Source: Gilvibacter sediminis
GTDB lineage: Bacteria > Bacteroidota > Bacteroidia > Flavobacteriales > Flavobacteriaceae
DNA: 64,000 bases
Direction: 5' to 3'
Assembly: GCF_028561565.1 (NCBI RefSeq)
Contig: NZ_JAQQTE010000004.1
Location: forward strand, 141,017-205,016
This document shows positions 17,819 to 27,331 of this stretch, piece by piece (position 1 is the stretch's first letter; the number at the start of each line of letters is the position of its first letter). The notes under the pieces are model-generated. The model worked only from the letters and a program-made list of their open reading frames with translations. It searched no databases and was not told where the DNA came from. The position numbers were made by a program, and so were the translations under genes.

Positions 17819-18772
17819 ATGTATATCGCACAGGCGTATAAATCACTTTACCAACCGTGGCGCTACCTTTTGGGGGTGGTCATGGTATTTATCGGAACCC
17901 AATTGGGTTCTATTCCTTTTGTTGTAGCCATTTTTATGAAGCAATCTGCAGAGGGCGGAAGCATGCTGGAACTCACTGACGAGACCGATATGCTCAACAT
18001 TTTAGATTCCAACAGCACCTTCTTTTTTATGCTCTTGGGCTTTGCAGTAGGACTTTTGGCTTTGTTTCTATGGGTGAAATACGTTCATAAACAAAGCATT
18101 ACCAGTCTAACTACTTCTCGTAAAAAGATTGATTGGGGCCGATTTTGGTTCGGCTTTTTACTCATTGGAGTGACCACAACGGTGCTCACAATTATGGATT
18201 ATTACGGCAATCCGGACGATTATGTGTTACAGTTTGATGCCAAGCTTTTTGCCATCTTGGCATTGATCGCGGTGATCTTTATACCCTTACAAACCAGCAT
18301 GGAAGAGTACTTGTTTAGAGGGTATCTCATGCAAGGAATCGGTGTGATGAGCAGAAACCGTTGGTTGCCGCTTTTGATCACTTCCTTTATTTTTGGAATG
18401 TTGCACTATTTCAATCCGGAGGTAGATAAGCTCGGGAATATAGTGATGGTGTATTATATCGGGACCGGTTTGTTCTTAGGAATCATCACCTTGATGGATG
18501 AGGGGATGGAACTCGCCTTGGGCTTTCACGCCGGTAACAACCTAATCGCAGCCCTTTTGGTCACTGCAGATTGGACCGTTTTTAAGACCAACTCGGTATT
18601 CTTAGATGTATCAGAACCCGCAGCAGGATTTGACGTATTGGTCCCTGTATTGGTGATCTATCCAATATTCATCGCCATAATGGCCTTCCGCTACAAATGG
18701 AAAAATTGGTCAGACCGACTCTTTGGGAAGGTACCGCCTCCCCCAGAGCGAGACCCAATCGACTTCCTGTAA
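17819..18772 (+). CDS. CPBP intramembrane metalloprotease
   Basis: The 317-residue protein has about eight TM segments. The CPBP (Rce1/Abi) signature is complete: MEEYLFRGYL (EExxxR, about 161), a second motif FGMLHYFNPE (His about 200), and GFHAGNN (His about 241). It acts in the inner membrane; the substrate is unknown. It is placed 3 bp after menC and 21 bp before menE, so it is co-transcribed with the menaquinone genes although no role in that pathway is known. Confidence 0.93.
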   Translation: MYIAQAYKSLYQPWRYLLGVVMVFIGTQLGSIPFVVAIFMKQSAEGGSMLELTDETDMLNILDSNSTFFFMLLGFAVGLLALFLWVKYVHKQSITSLTTSRKKIDWGRFWFGFLLIGVTTTVLTIMDYYGNPDDYVLQFDAKLFAILALIAVIFIPLQTSMEEYLFRGYLMQGIGVMSRNRWLPLLITSFIFGMLHYFNPEVDKLGNIVMVYYIGTGLFLGIITLMDEGMELALGFHAGNNLIAALLVTADWTVFKTNSVFLDVSEPAAGFDVLVPVLVIYPIFIAIMAFRYKWKNWSDRLFGKVPPPPERDPIDFL

Positions 18773-18793
18773 ACAAAAATTTCCCCCATTAAA

Positions 18794-19873
18794 ATGTTTG
18801 TCCATCCTGATTTTAAACTCAACGGTCTGAGCTACGACAGTGCTCAGGATCTCTTGGAGTTTACTGCTGTTTTGCAACAGCAGGGAGCGGCTCATGAAAT
18901 GGCGCTTGCCGCCTTTATTAGTGAGTGGGCAAATAATGAGGGCCACATCATAACAACAACCTCCGGTTCAACGGGAACTCCTAAGCCAGTAAAGCTCTCT
19001 AAAAATGCGATGGTTCACAGCGCAAAGACGACGGGTGAGGCTTTAGAGCTAGGCCCTAAAACAGAGGCTTTACTATGTTTGCCTTCTGATTTTATCGCTG
19101 GGAAAATGATGATAGTTCGCGCCTTGACCCTGGGTTGGCATTTGCACGTGGTTGCCCCTTCCATGGAAGCATTGACCGAATATGATTCGGCCTATGACTT
19201 TGTGGCTATGGTCCCGGCCCAGGCCATGCATTCCATCAGCGCCTTGGAAAAAGTAGGCACCTTGCTCATTGGCGGAGGAATGGTATCCAAGCAATTGGAG
19301 CAGGCCCTTCAAGATGTAGCTACCAAAGCTTTTGTTTCATACGGAATGACCGAGACGGTGAGCCATATTGCGCTCAGACGATTGAACGGAGCTGCTGCTT
19401 CTGCAAATTACAAAGCGGTTTCTGGGGTTAGTCTTTCTCTGGATCCTCGTGGCTGTTTGGTCATTGAGGCTCCTGGAATCTCATCAGTTCCTGTCGTGAC
19501 CAATGATCTGGTGGAGTTGATCAGCGAAACGGAATTCAAGTGGTTGGGACGCATTGATAATGTCATTAATTCTGGTGGAATTAAGATCTTTCCAGAACAG
19601 GTAGAATCAGCCTTAGAAGAACAATTAGATGTTCCTTTTTTCATTGCAGCAGAGCCAGACCCTGTTTTGGGACAACGGGTGGTACTGGTAGTAGAGAGTC
19701 CTTCTCCAGACGGGAGTCCTTCTGGCGTCCATAAAGGCTTGTTTGACGGCTTGCCTAAATACTCTCGACCTAAAAAGATCTACGGGGTCTCTAAATTTAG
19801 ATATACGGAAACCGGAAAGATCCGTCGTAATGAAATCCTATCCTTATTGCAGAATTACCCGAATAAAAGTTAA
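18794..19873 (+). CDS. menE: o-Succinylbenzoate-CoA ligase, short form
   Basis: The 359-residue AMP-forming ligase has the P-loop TTSGSTGTPKPVKL (about 55-68), YGMTETVSH (about 178), INSGGIKIFPEQVE (about 258) and the C-terminal catalytic Lys in ETGKIRRNE (about 345). It is roughly 100 residues shorter than typical MenE, lacking most of the N-terminal subdomain; short forms of this kind are usual in Bacteroidetes. It converts o-succinylbenzoate to its CoA thioester. It is the last gene of the men cluster here; menB, menD and menF are not in the window. Confidence 0.92.
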   Translation: MFVHPDFKLNGLSYDSAQDLLEFTAVLQQQGAAHEMALAAFISEWANNEGHIITTTSGSTGTPKPVKLSKNAMVHSAKTTGEALELGPKTEALLCLPSDFIAGKMMIVRALTLGWHLHVVAPSMEALTEYDSAYDFVAMVPAQAMHSISALEKVGTLLIGGGMVSKQLEQALQDVATKAFVSYGMTETVSHIALRRLNGAAASANYKAVSGVSLSLDPRGCLVIEAPGISSVPVVTNDLVELISETEFKWLGRIDNVINSGGIKIFPEQVESALEEQLDVPFFIAAEPDPVLGQRVVLVVESPSPDGSPSGVHKGLFDGLPKYSRPKKIYGVSKFRYTETGKIRRNEILSLLQNYPNKS

Positions 19874-19939
19874 TCCTTGGTATGGTTTTTGACTTTTCTA
19901 AGTGAAATTTAAGATATTTGTACTCTAAAAGATAGACTG

Positions 19940-20389
19940 ATGAAGTTGAAGAATTTACTCCTGATAACAATTTTGATCTTCGGATCCTTAGGTACTGCCG
20001 CGGCACAAAACCTCGGACAGATCCAACGCGGACAACGCGGATACGTCCCGCCACCGCTTCCTAGAGATCAAGGGGCCATTGCCATTGAGAATACTTTAGA
20101 GGATATTGATGAGAAAATGGATCTGTATGCAACGGAGTTTGAACTAGACGCTTTTGAAAAGGCGGTGGTCAAGAATTTCATTGTGGAATATGAAAAGGAG
20201 AAAATGGGCATTATGGCTGACGAATCCATCGCTTATGATGTAAAGCAACAGTCCTACAAAAAGCTCAACGAGAAACTTTCTGGCAACTTGGTGACTGTAT
20301 TGACAGAGGAGCAGGTAGCGCGTTTTGGGGAATTGCATTTCAGTGAGAAAAAGAAGAAGAAAAAGAAACGCAGAAACAGAAACAACTAA
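19940..20389 (+). CDS. Small secreted protein with Lys/Arg-rich tail
   Basis: The 149-residue protein has a signal peptide (cleavage after TAAAQ, residue 22). A short Gly/Gln/Arg/Pro region is followed by a helical domain (about 50-130; IEYEKEKMGIMADESI-like pattern) that resembles Spy/LTXXQ-type helical periplasmic proteins only loosely. The last 14 residues are almost all Lys, Arg and Asn. Function is unknown. It is followed 3 bp later by a perfect terminator, so it is probably monocistronic. A GATATTTG -7-like element sits about 28 bp upstream. Confidence 0.75.
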   Translation: MKLKNLLLITILIFGSLGTAAAQNLGQIQRGQRGYVPPPLPRDQGAIAIENTLEDIDEKMDLYATEFELDAFEKAVVKNFIVEYEKEKMGIMADESIAYDVKQQSYKKLNEKLSGNLVTVLTEEQVARFGELHFSEKKKKKKKRRNRNN

Positions 20390-20392
20390 TAC

Positions 20393-20418
20393 AAAGGGCC
20401 TCAGGCCCTTTTTTTTAT
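20393..20418 (+). terminator. Rho-independent terminator
   Basis: A perfect 8-bp stem AAAGGGCC / GGCCCTTT with a TCA loop (20401-20403) runs into eight or more T. It follows the stop of 19940-20389. Confidence 0.93.
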
Positions 20419-20600
20419 GCAGTATCTGGAGCATGGACTGCTGCGATTGACAGTAAGCCTTTAACGGATTTACCCAGCTTTTGGAAGATCATTCGTTTTT
20501 TTGAACTTAAGCGGAGGTCTCTAGCAACTAAAGAGAATATCAATTATCTTTAGGGAACTGGTATCATGAAATCCGCTTGGACTAACTAACCACTATTGAC

Positions 20601-22808
20601 ATGAAAAGACTTGCACTTCTCTTATCCCTTTCCTTTGTTTGTTTGGCCAATTCTTTGGCGCAAGATGCTGTTAAACAGCTTACCCTTTTGTACGATACCT
20701 CCTATGATATGCAGGACAAGGATTTTGCTGCCGAATTGCAGTTTCTGGATTCCTATTTCAATCAAAACCCTGAGGTGAAGGTGCGGTATATTGCGTTTAG
20801 CAATACCGTAATCCAAGAAGGGAATTATACAATAACGTCTGGGAATTGGAACGGACTGCGAAGAGAGTTAGAACAAAGTATTTATGACGGTGCTGGGAAT
20901 TATGACAATCTTTTTGAGGGGATAAATTCTGATGTGATCTTGGTCACCAATGGCCGCGCAGATCTGCAATCGTTTCCATCTGATTTCAACCATAAGATCA
21001 ACGTGATCTGCAGTGTGACCAATTCCAATCAAAAAGGTTTGGAAGGGCTTGCCTTGCGCACTGGCGGTACCTTTTTCAACGTTTTTGCAACTACTAAGGA
21101 AGTTCCTGCAGGGGATGGTATCATTACCGTGAGTGGAACGGTTGCCGATGCCAATGGACCTTTAGATGGTGTGTCGGTCTTTAATCGAGAAACGGGCGCC
21201 CGCACTATGACCGATGCCTCAGGAAATTACAGTTTGAATGCCAAGATCAATGGAATCTTAGAATTCACTTATGTAGGGAAGAACAGTCTTTTGACTCGCG
21301 TACCAGAAGATGGTGTAAAGAATGTGCAAATGATCGCTGGGAGTGAGGTTTTGGATGAGGTGATCCTTACGGCAACCTTAGAATCCAATGAAGATGAGGT
21401 CAATACAGGCAATATGCGCGTGGCTAGAAAACGCCTCGGATATAATATAGAAACCATTACCGATGAAGATATCAGCGATCAGGACATCACGCTAGAGACC
21501 GCCATTCAAGGGCAGTTTTCAAACATAAGCCTCAAACCCGATCAGGACATTACCCAGTTCTTATCACGTGGGAACAATATGACTATACTTTTGGATCAAA
21601 CCGGGCTCATCGTAGTAGATGGTGTGCCCATTGAAAGCAGTCCTGGTGCTTTGAGTGGGGTTACCACCGGAAATAACGGAGTTGGAACGCTTAATGATCG
21701 ATCTATTTTTGGTCAAGGCGGATTATTAGATCCTGCAAATATTGCAGACATCACCGTTTTAAAAGGTCTGGCTGCAACCAATAAGTACGGTACTTTGGGT
21801 AGAAACGGAGTGATCTTGGTCACTACTAAAACAGCTGCAGTGAGTAAAGGAACCACACGTGATAGCGCCATTCCTTTAGGAACTACCGCGACCTATACCG
21901 GAACCGCAGAAGATATGGCGGCCCTGCCAGATACCCCCTATATGAAAGCCCTGCAGCGTGCGAATAATATAGACGAGGCCTATAATATTTATTTAGATCA
22001 GCGTCAGCGCTACGGACGTAGTTCGTCATTCTTTATTGATGCAGCAAGTTATTTCAAGGATTGGAACAACGATGTATTGGTCTCTCGAGTTTTATCCAAC
22101 GCAAAGCTCGTAGCAAAATCAGCCAGTGAATTACGCGCAACAGCCTATCAATACGAGAACCTCGGCCTATATAAGGAAGCCCTAAGTATCTATGCTGAGC
22201 TCGTGGAAGCTTGGCCAGAGCAGGTTCAAAACTACCGCAATTTGGCCTTGGCTCAAGAAGCAGCCGGCATGCCTAAGGAGGCTTTAGAAATTTACAAAGC
22301 CATTGACAACAAGACCTTAGCGCAAAACGGTCAATTGGGGAATTTGCAATCCACCTATGTGAAAGAGTATAAAAACCTTTTGTTCCGTCACAGACGCAAT
22401 TTAGATCTTACCGGAGTTCGCGATTTTTTCAAAAGCAATGTGACTCACCGAGCACGAGTGGTCTTTGAGTGGAGTGATTACGACGCAGCTTTTGATCTGC
22501 AGATCGTGAACCCGCAGAATCGTTTTTTTACCTGGAAGCACGACCAAACTTCAGATGCCTTCCGCTGGGCAGATGAGCAATCCTTGGGCTATGGTCTGGA
22601 AGAGTTCTTCATGACCAATCAAGATGTGGGCGAGTGGCTGTTCAACGTCAATTACAAAGGCAAGATCACGGGAGACAATGCGCTGCCGACCTATTTGAAG
22701 GTAACGGTCATTTATGATTTTGGAACGCCAAACCAAAAGCAGGAAGTTCAACTGGTTCGTCTTGAAGATCTAGGCAAAGAACAAACGGTACTTAAGGTGA
22801 ATCTATAG
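20601..22808 (+). CDS. Mosaic exported protein: vWA-like, carboxypeptidase-regulatory, TonB-plug, TPR and DUF2135-like domains
   Basis: The 735-residue protein has a Sec signal (cleavage after NSLAQ). The order of domains is: a vWA-like Rossmann region with TLLYDTSYDM and ILVTNGRAD (about 25-165); a CarboxypepD_reg-like domain, ITVSGTVADANGPLDGVSVF (about 173-245); a TonB plug-like domain including VLKGLAATNKYGTLGRNGVI (about 265-412); a TPR-containing helical region (about 505-600); and a C-terminal beta domain like DUF2135/YfaP, VVFEWSDYDAAFDLQIV (about 612-735). The 22-strand barrel expected after a TonB plug is absent. It is probably periplasmic. A TATCTTTA core lies at 20545-20552. Function is unknown. 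Confidence 0.85.
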   Translation: MKRLALLLSLSFVCLANSLAQDAVKQLTLLYDTSYDMQDKDFAAELQFLDSYFNQNPEVKVRYIAFSNTVIQEGNYTITSGNWNGLRRELEQSIYDGAGNYDNLFEGINSDVILVTNGRADLQSFPSDFNHKINVICSVTNSNQKGLEGLALRTGGTFFNVFATTKEVPAGDGIITVSGTVADANGPLDGVSVFNRETGARTMTDASGNYSLNAKINGILEFTYVGKNSLLTRVPEDGVKNVQMIAGSEVLDEVILTATLESNEDEVNTGNMRVARKRLGYNIETITDEDISDQDITLETAIQGQFSNISLKPDQDITQFLSRGNNMTILLDQTGLIVVDGVPIESSPGALSGVTTGNNGVGTLNDRSIFGQGGLLDPANIADITVLKGLAATNKYGTLGRNGVILVTTKTAAVSKGTTRDSAIPLGTTATYTGTAEDMAALPDTPYMKALQRANNIDEAYNIYLDQRQRYGRSSSFFIDAASYFKDWNNDVLVSRVLSNAKLVAKSASELRATAYQYENLGLYKEALSIYAELVEAWPEQVQNYRNLALAQEAAGMPKEALEIYKAIDNKTLAQNGQLGNLQSTYVKEYKNLLFRHRRNLDLTGVRDFFKSNVTHRARVVFEWSDYDAAFDLQIVNPQNRFFTWKHDQTSDAFRWADEQSLGYGLEEFFMTNQDVGEWLFNVNYKGKITGDNALPTYLKVTVIYDFGTPNQKQEVQLVRLEDLGKEQTVLKVNL

Positions 22809-22875
22809 TCGTATCATTTTTTTTTCTACCTTGAGCTAAGCTTTCTGAATGTCCCTCCCCGCATAATTTTACACT

Positions 22876-25800
22876 ATGCAAAAATGGTTTCTTAAAGGGC
22901 TCAATCCATTAGTCATCCTGTGGATACTTCTTTCACTGATCCTGCTCTTCTGTACAGCAAAATTTAGACTTAACGACTATATCGCTGCGCCCCAACACGG
23001 CAAATTTGAGAATTTTGACCTGATCACCAAATACATTGTCAACAACGGCAAACTGCTGTGGTATCGGGCCTTTTTTATCGTTGATTTTGTCTGGGCTCTG
23101 GTCTTTCTATCACTACTGGTCAACATAGTGATGAAGATGAATCGCATTAAAAGCAGCGACCTCAGAACCCGCAAGTTCGGATTGATCCACGTATTCACCA
23201 TAGTGGTTTTCTTTGCCTATGTTTTTGATGTCATTGAAGGCTTTGCTTATCTTTTTTATTGGAAGGGTTGGGCGTCATTCTTTTCAGATGCTAAGGTTGT
23301 GGCCTATGGACTTACCATAGGACTCTTTCTCTATTGGGCCTTAAAACGGTTTGTTTTTACAGATTTCCGTTCGTGGTTCCGATTCTTCCAAACCTCCATT
23401 TTAAGCATACTCTTTATAGCGATCGTTTACCTCTTGCTCACCGCCATGCCGCAAGGAGGAACGCTCATTGTGGATTTGTTCAACAACCCTTGGAATATTG
23501 TTTTATTGTTCGCTTTGTTGACCTTTTTAGCAATCATTCTGAGTCATTTCCCCGTTTATGTCGATATATGGCTCCACGGTCATAATACCGGGATCAAACT
23601 TTTTATGGCAAAGACCTGGCACCGGTTTGCAGGTTGGGGGATCATCTATTACGGAACCCAATTATTACCTGGAGAGAAGCCAGCACTAAGCTTTGGTAAT
23701 AAGCGCGTAAGTTCGCTGAGAAGGAGCTTGGGGATCTTGCTGTACATCGCTATGTTTCACATCATTCTCGGGGTGGCAGAAGGCTTTTACGGCTTGTATT
23801 TCAATGCATCGCAGATCACAGCCTTCTTGTTGATCCTATCCTTGATCATCTACGCGGCAAAAGGGCAGGAGTATACCTTTTGGAAGGAGACCTTGACAGA
23901 TCCAAACTGTTCCGATCTGCAGAAACAGGAAGTGATTAAAACCATAGTTCGTTATGTAGCTCGTTTTCCAAAATACTTTGCCTTTTGTTTGTTCATGGTT
24001 GCATTGACTACGGTTTGCGCCATCTATTTCGGGTGGAGCCGCTGGACAGTTCTATTTTTCTTAGTCACCTTGGGCTTGCAGCTGTTCTTATACATCTACT
24101 TTAAACTGTGCCGAACCTATTTTAAGTATGTCTTCTATTCTCAAGCCTTGTATGATTACAATTCGGACATGTTTGACGAGAATCGCAGACAGCTTTTTTT
24201 AAAATATCATCCCAAACCCAAGTTGGGGGAGCAATGGTACCTCAAGCAATATGGGAAACTCAGTGATAACGTCCGCTATTTGATCTTGATGCAGATCAGT
24301 GGGGTGTCTTCATTTGTGATCTTGTTGGCGGCTAATTTTAGTTTTGAACTCGCACAAGCATTGAATCCCTTAGTGATTATCCTGCTCTACATCATTTTGT
24401 TCTACTCGATCATCATCATCACCTTTAAACACATACTGTTCTATCAGCGCAGCGCTACGAGTGTTAAGAAATATCGCGAATGGTTCCGTTATGGAATACC
24501 TGTGTTGGTCATCCTGCTTATTGGGTGGGCCTTTTACAGCACCTCCTTGCCTAATGATTTGCACGAGTTAGCGGTAATAGAAAGGGAGCAGCCTCAGATC
24601 AATTCCGATAAGTATCTGGAGAGGCGCACCAAAGATATTCCCAATGGTGGCAAACGCAACTTTTTCTTTGTAGGGTCCTACGGAGGAGGGCTTAAGGCCA
24701 ATTTGTGGAATATGCTACTGTTCAATGAACTGGACAAGCGCAGCGACGGTAATTTCAGTGCAGAGACCTTGGTGATGAGCGGTGTTTCTGGTGGTGCTGT
24801 GGGGATTGCCAATTACGCTTCCATTGTCAATGAGAACGATGATCCTGCGGCTAGAGCGGAAGCCATATACAATATCGGAACTTCCAACGTATTGAGTAAT
24901 GAGCTTGTGTATCTATTGGGTAAGGATTGGCTTAGAGAATACATTCCGCTAACCTATAACGGCAAGGACAGATCTTATAAGAGTATGCAGGACCATGCGC
25001 GCTTTACGGGTATGGGAGATCGCTACCACACCAAAACCTTCTCTGATTATTGGTGGGAATTACAGCAAAAGCGCAAAGGCAAGTTTCCTATACTAATCAT
25101 GAATACTACCTCTACCATTGGTCGCCAAGGGGTAGTGAGTACGGTTAATTTTGCGCCAAACACCTTCCCAGCGGCAGACAACCTTTCAGACTTTAAAGAC
25201 AGCTGTGGAGAATGTGGTTTGACCTATTTTGGTGCAGTCTCTACCACCAATCGTTTTCCGCTCTTTAGCCCATCTGCAGAGATCCGTGGTAAGGGAACTT
25301 ATGTAGACGGAGGGTATTTTGAGAATTCCGGTATGCTCAGCACCTTGGAGATCTATGAGACGCTCCAAGCAGAATCCGGGGATTATCACACCAAGATCCA
25401 GCCGGTTTTTGTCAATATTATAAATTCTTTGGATTATTACGTAGCCTATAAAGTGCTCGAGGATTGGAATTTTAAAAAGGTTACTCAAGAGAAATCCGGA
25501 GAGCTTGCAGCCATCTTAACTACTGTGGTCTCCATTGATAAGTTGCCACGCTATGTTTTTGATAAGATCGAAAAGAAAGGATTTGTGGTGGAACCCATTA
25601 TGATGCCCCATCGCATTACCTATGAGCGGGTAAAAGCGGTTTTGCGCGGCGATGTGGATGACCCGGTCAGGCTTATGAAGTACATCAAAAGACATAACGA
25701 CACCATAAGTTGGGTGCTGCGTGATTATGAGAATTATAACCTGCGGCAATGGGGCGTGGTAGAACCGCCTTTAGCGCGTGTTTTGAGCGAGCCCGCGGTT

Positions 25801-25974
25801 CGATATCAGGAAGCGATGGTGTTCTTTCACCCGGAGGTACAGCGGGCCCTTGCGCGCATTGATGCCTACCTGAATACTCCAGAGATCATTGACAATTCCT
25901 TCAAGCAGCGCATACAACGCAGTATGAAAACGGACAGTCTGATCAATCCGTATCAGAACATAAAGAAGCAATAG
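22876..25974 (+). CDS. Patatin-like phospholipase with large multi-TM N-terminal region
   Basis: The 1032-residue protein has about 12 or more TM helices in residues 10-560, then a patatin catalytic domain. The oxyanion glycines are in SYGGGLKANLW (about 600), the nucleophile motif is GVSGG (636-640, Ser638), and the catalytic Asp is in VDGGYF (Asp811). The dyad looks complete, so it should be an acyl hydrolase acting on membrane lipids, with the catalytic domain placed at the inner membrane. It is far larger than ordinary patatins (about 300-700). The role of the membrane half is unknown. Confidence 0.92.
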   Translation: MQKWFLKGLNPLVILWILLSLILLFCTAKFRLNDYIAAPQHGKFENFDLITKYIVNNGKLLWYRAFFIVDFVWALVFLSLLVNIVMKMNRIKSSDLRTRKFGLIHVFTIVVFFAYVFDVIEGFAYLFYWKGWASFFSDAKVVAYGLTIGLFLYWALKRFVFTDFRSWFRFFQTSILSILFIAIVYLLLTAMPQGGTLIVDLFNNPWNIVLLFALLTFLAIILSHFPVYVDIWLHGHNTGIKLFMAKTWHRFAGWGIIYYGTQLLPGEKPALSFGNKRVSSLRRSLGILLYIAMFHIILGVAEGFYGLYFNASQITAFLLILSLIIYAAKGQEYTFWKETLTDPNCSDLQKQEVIKTIVRYVARFPKYFAFCLFMVALTTVCAIYFGWSRWTVLFFLVTLGLQLFLYIYFKLCRTYFKYVFYSQALYDYNSDMFDENRRQLFLKYHPKPKLGEQWYLKQYGKLSDNVRYLILMQISGVSSFVILLAANFSFELAQALNPLVIILLYIILFYSIIIITFKHILFYQRSATSVKKYREWFRYGIPVLVILLIGWAFYSTSLPNDLHELAVIEREQPQINSDKYLERRTKDIPNGGKRNFFFVGSYGGGLKANLWNMLLFNELDKRSDGNFSAETLVMSGVSGGAVGIANYASIVNENDDPAARAEAIYNIGTSNVLSNELVYLLGKDWLREYIPLTYNGKDRSYKSMQDHARFTGMGDRYHTKTFSDYWWELQQKRKGKFPILIMNTTSTIGRQGVVSTVNFAPNTFPAADNLSDFKDSCGECGLTYFGAVSTTNRFPLFSPSAEIRGKGTYVDGGYFENSGMLSTLEIYETLQAESGDYHTKIQPVFVNIINSLDYYVAYKVLEDWNFKKVTQEKSGELAAILTTVVSIDKLPRYVFDKIEKKGFVVEPIMMPHRITYERVKAVLRGDVDDPVRLMKYIKRHNDTISWVLRDYENYNLRQWGVVEPPLARVLSEPAVRYQEAMVFFHPEVQRALARIDAYLNTPEIIDNSFKQRIQRSMKTDSLINPYQNIKKQ

Positions 25975-26008
25975 TTGTTTTGTATCTTTAGGCTTTAATC
26001 CAGCCATC

Positions 26009-27331
26009 ATGAGAATTCTATTTTTCGTCGCTTTTTTGCTGACACAGTCTGTTTTTGGTCAATACGAGATTCTTTCAGAGCGTGACCGTGCCACCCTTAA
26101 AGATGAGATCCTTGCAGATCGATTCAACAATCTGCTACCCGAACTCATGGATCGAGCTGGGATCGATATGTGGATCCTAATTTCTAGAGAGTATAATGAA
26201 GATCCAGTAATGCGCACCATGTTGCCTGCTAAGTGGTTGAACGCACGCAGACGCACCATTTTGGTTTTTTATCGAGACGCTGCTAATGGGACTATTGATA
26301 AATTGGCCGTGGCGCGTTATAACGTGGGAGAGAACATACAGTCTGCTTGGAATAAAGAAGAGGAGCCGGATCAATGGAAGGCTTTGGTACGTTTGATCAA
26401 AGAGCGCAACCCTGAGAAGATCGGGATCAATACTTCAGATTACTTCGGAATTGCTGATGGTCTTGTCAAGACCGATTACGAGGGACTCTTGGGGGCCTTA
26501 CCTCCCGAAGAAGAAGCTAAATTGGTATCCGCAGAAAAGCTCGCCATAAGTTGGATAGAAACCCGTACGGAGATGGAAATGGAACTCTACAACACCTTGG
26601 TGCAGATCACTCACGATATCATTGCAGAGGCATTCTCACGCAAAGTGATCACTCCTGGAGTAACAACTTCTGATGATGTGGTTTGGTGGATGCGTCAAAA
26701 GGTGACCGACCTTGGGTTGGAGACTTGGTTTCACCCAACTGTGGATATTCAACGCAGTGATGAAGCGCTAAAGAGTCATATAGAGTCTTTTTCCAATGGC
26801 TATAAAGACAAAACCATTATGCCTGGAGACTTGCTACATTGTGACTTTGGAATAACCTATATCGGGCTCAATACAGATTGCCAGCAACACGCCTATGTTT
26901 TACAAGAAGGGGAGACCGAGGTTCCTAGTTATTTAGCGGATGCTTTTAAACTCGGAAATCGATTGCAGGACATACTCACCGGCAATTTTGTGACCGGTCG
27001 TAGCGGGAACGAGATCCTTTTAAAATCATTAGGAGAGGCCAAAGCAGAAGGACTGCGCCCATCCATCTACACACATCCTTTAGGAACTTATGGCCACAGC
27101 AGTGGTCCTACCATTGGTATGTGGGATTCTCAAGGTGGCGTTCCTGTTAATGGGGATTATCCTTTATATCCCAATACGGTCTATGCCATTGAACTCAATA
27201 CCACGGTGCGTATTGAACCCTGGGATAAAGACATTCGCGTAATGTTAGAAGAAGCTGGATTCTACGGCCCTAAGGGCTTTAGATACGTCAATAAGCGCCA
27301 AGAGGCCATCATTGCCATTCCCGGTAATTAA
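26009..27331 (+). CDS. Exported M24 family metallopeptidase (Xaa-Pro aminopeptidase-like)
   Basis: The 440-residue protein has a Sec signal (MRILFFVAFLLTQSVFGQ). An N-terminal creatinase-like domain (about 25-185) is followed by the pita-bread catalytic domain (about 195-440). Metal ligands are visible: LLHCDFGITYIGLNTD (two Asp), HPLGTYGHSSGP (His), AIELNTTV (Glu) and QEAIIAI (Glu). It is predicted to be a periplasmic peptidase releasing N-terminal residues before proline or acting on dipeptides. A TATCTTTA core is at 25983-25990. It overlaps the convergent amidohydrolase gene by 4 bp. Confidence 0.93.
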   Translation: MRILFFVAFLLTQSVFGQYEILSERDRATLKDEILADRFNNLLPELMDRAGIDMWILISREYNEDPVMRTMLPAKWLNARRRTILVFYRDAANGTIDKLAVARYNVGENIQSAWNKEEEPDQWKALVRLIKERNPEKIGINTSDYFGIADGLVKTDYEGLLGALPPEEEAKLVSAEKLAISWIETRTEMEMELYNTLVQITHDIIAEAFSRKVITPGVTTSDDVVWWMRQKVTDLGLETWFHPTVDIQRSDEALKSHIESFSNGYKDKTIMPGDLLHCDFGITYIGLNTDCQQHAYVLQEGETEVPSYLADAFKLGNRLQDILTGNFVTGRSGNEILLKSLGEAKAEGLRPSIYTHPLGTYGHSSGPTIGMWDSQGGVPVNGDYPLYPNTVYAIELNTTVRIEPWDKDIRVMLEEAGFYGPKGFRYVNKRQEAIIAIPGN

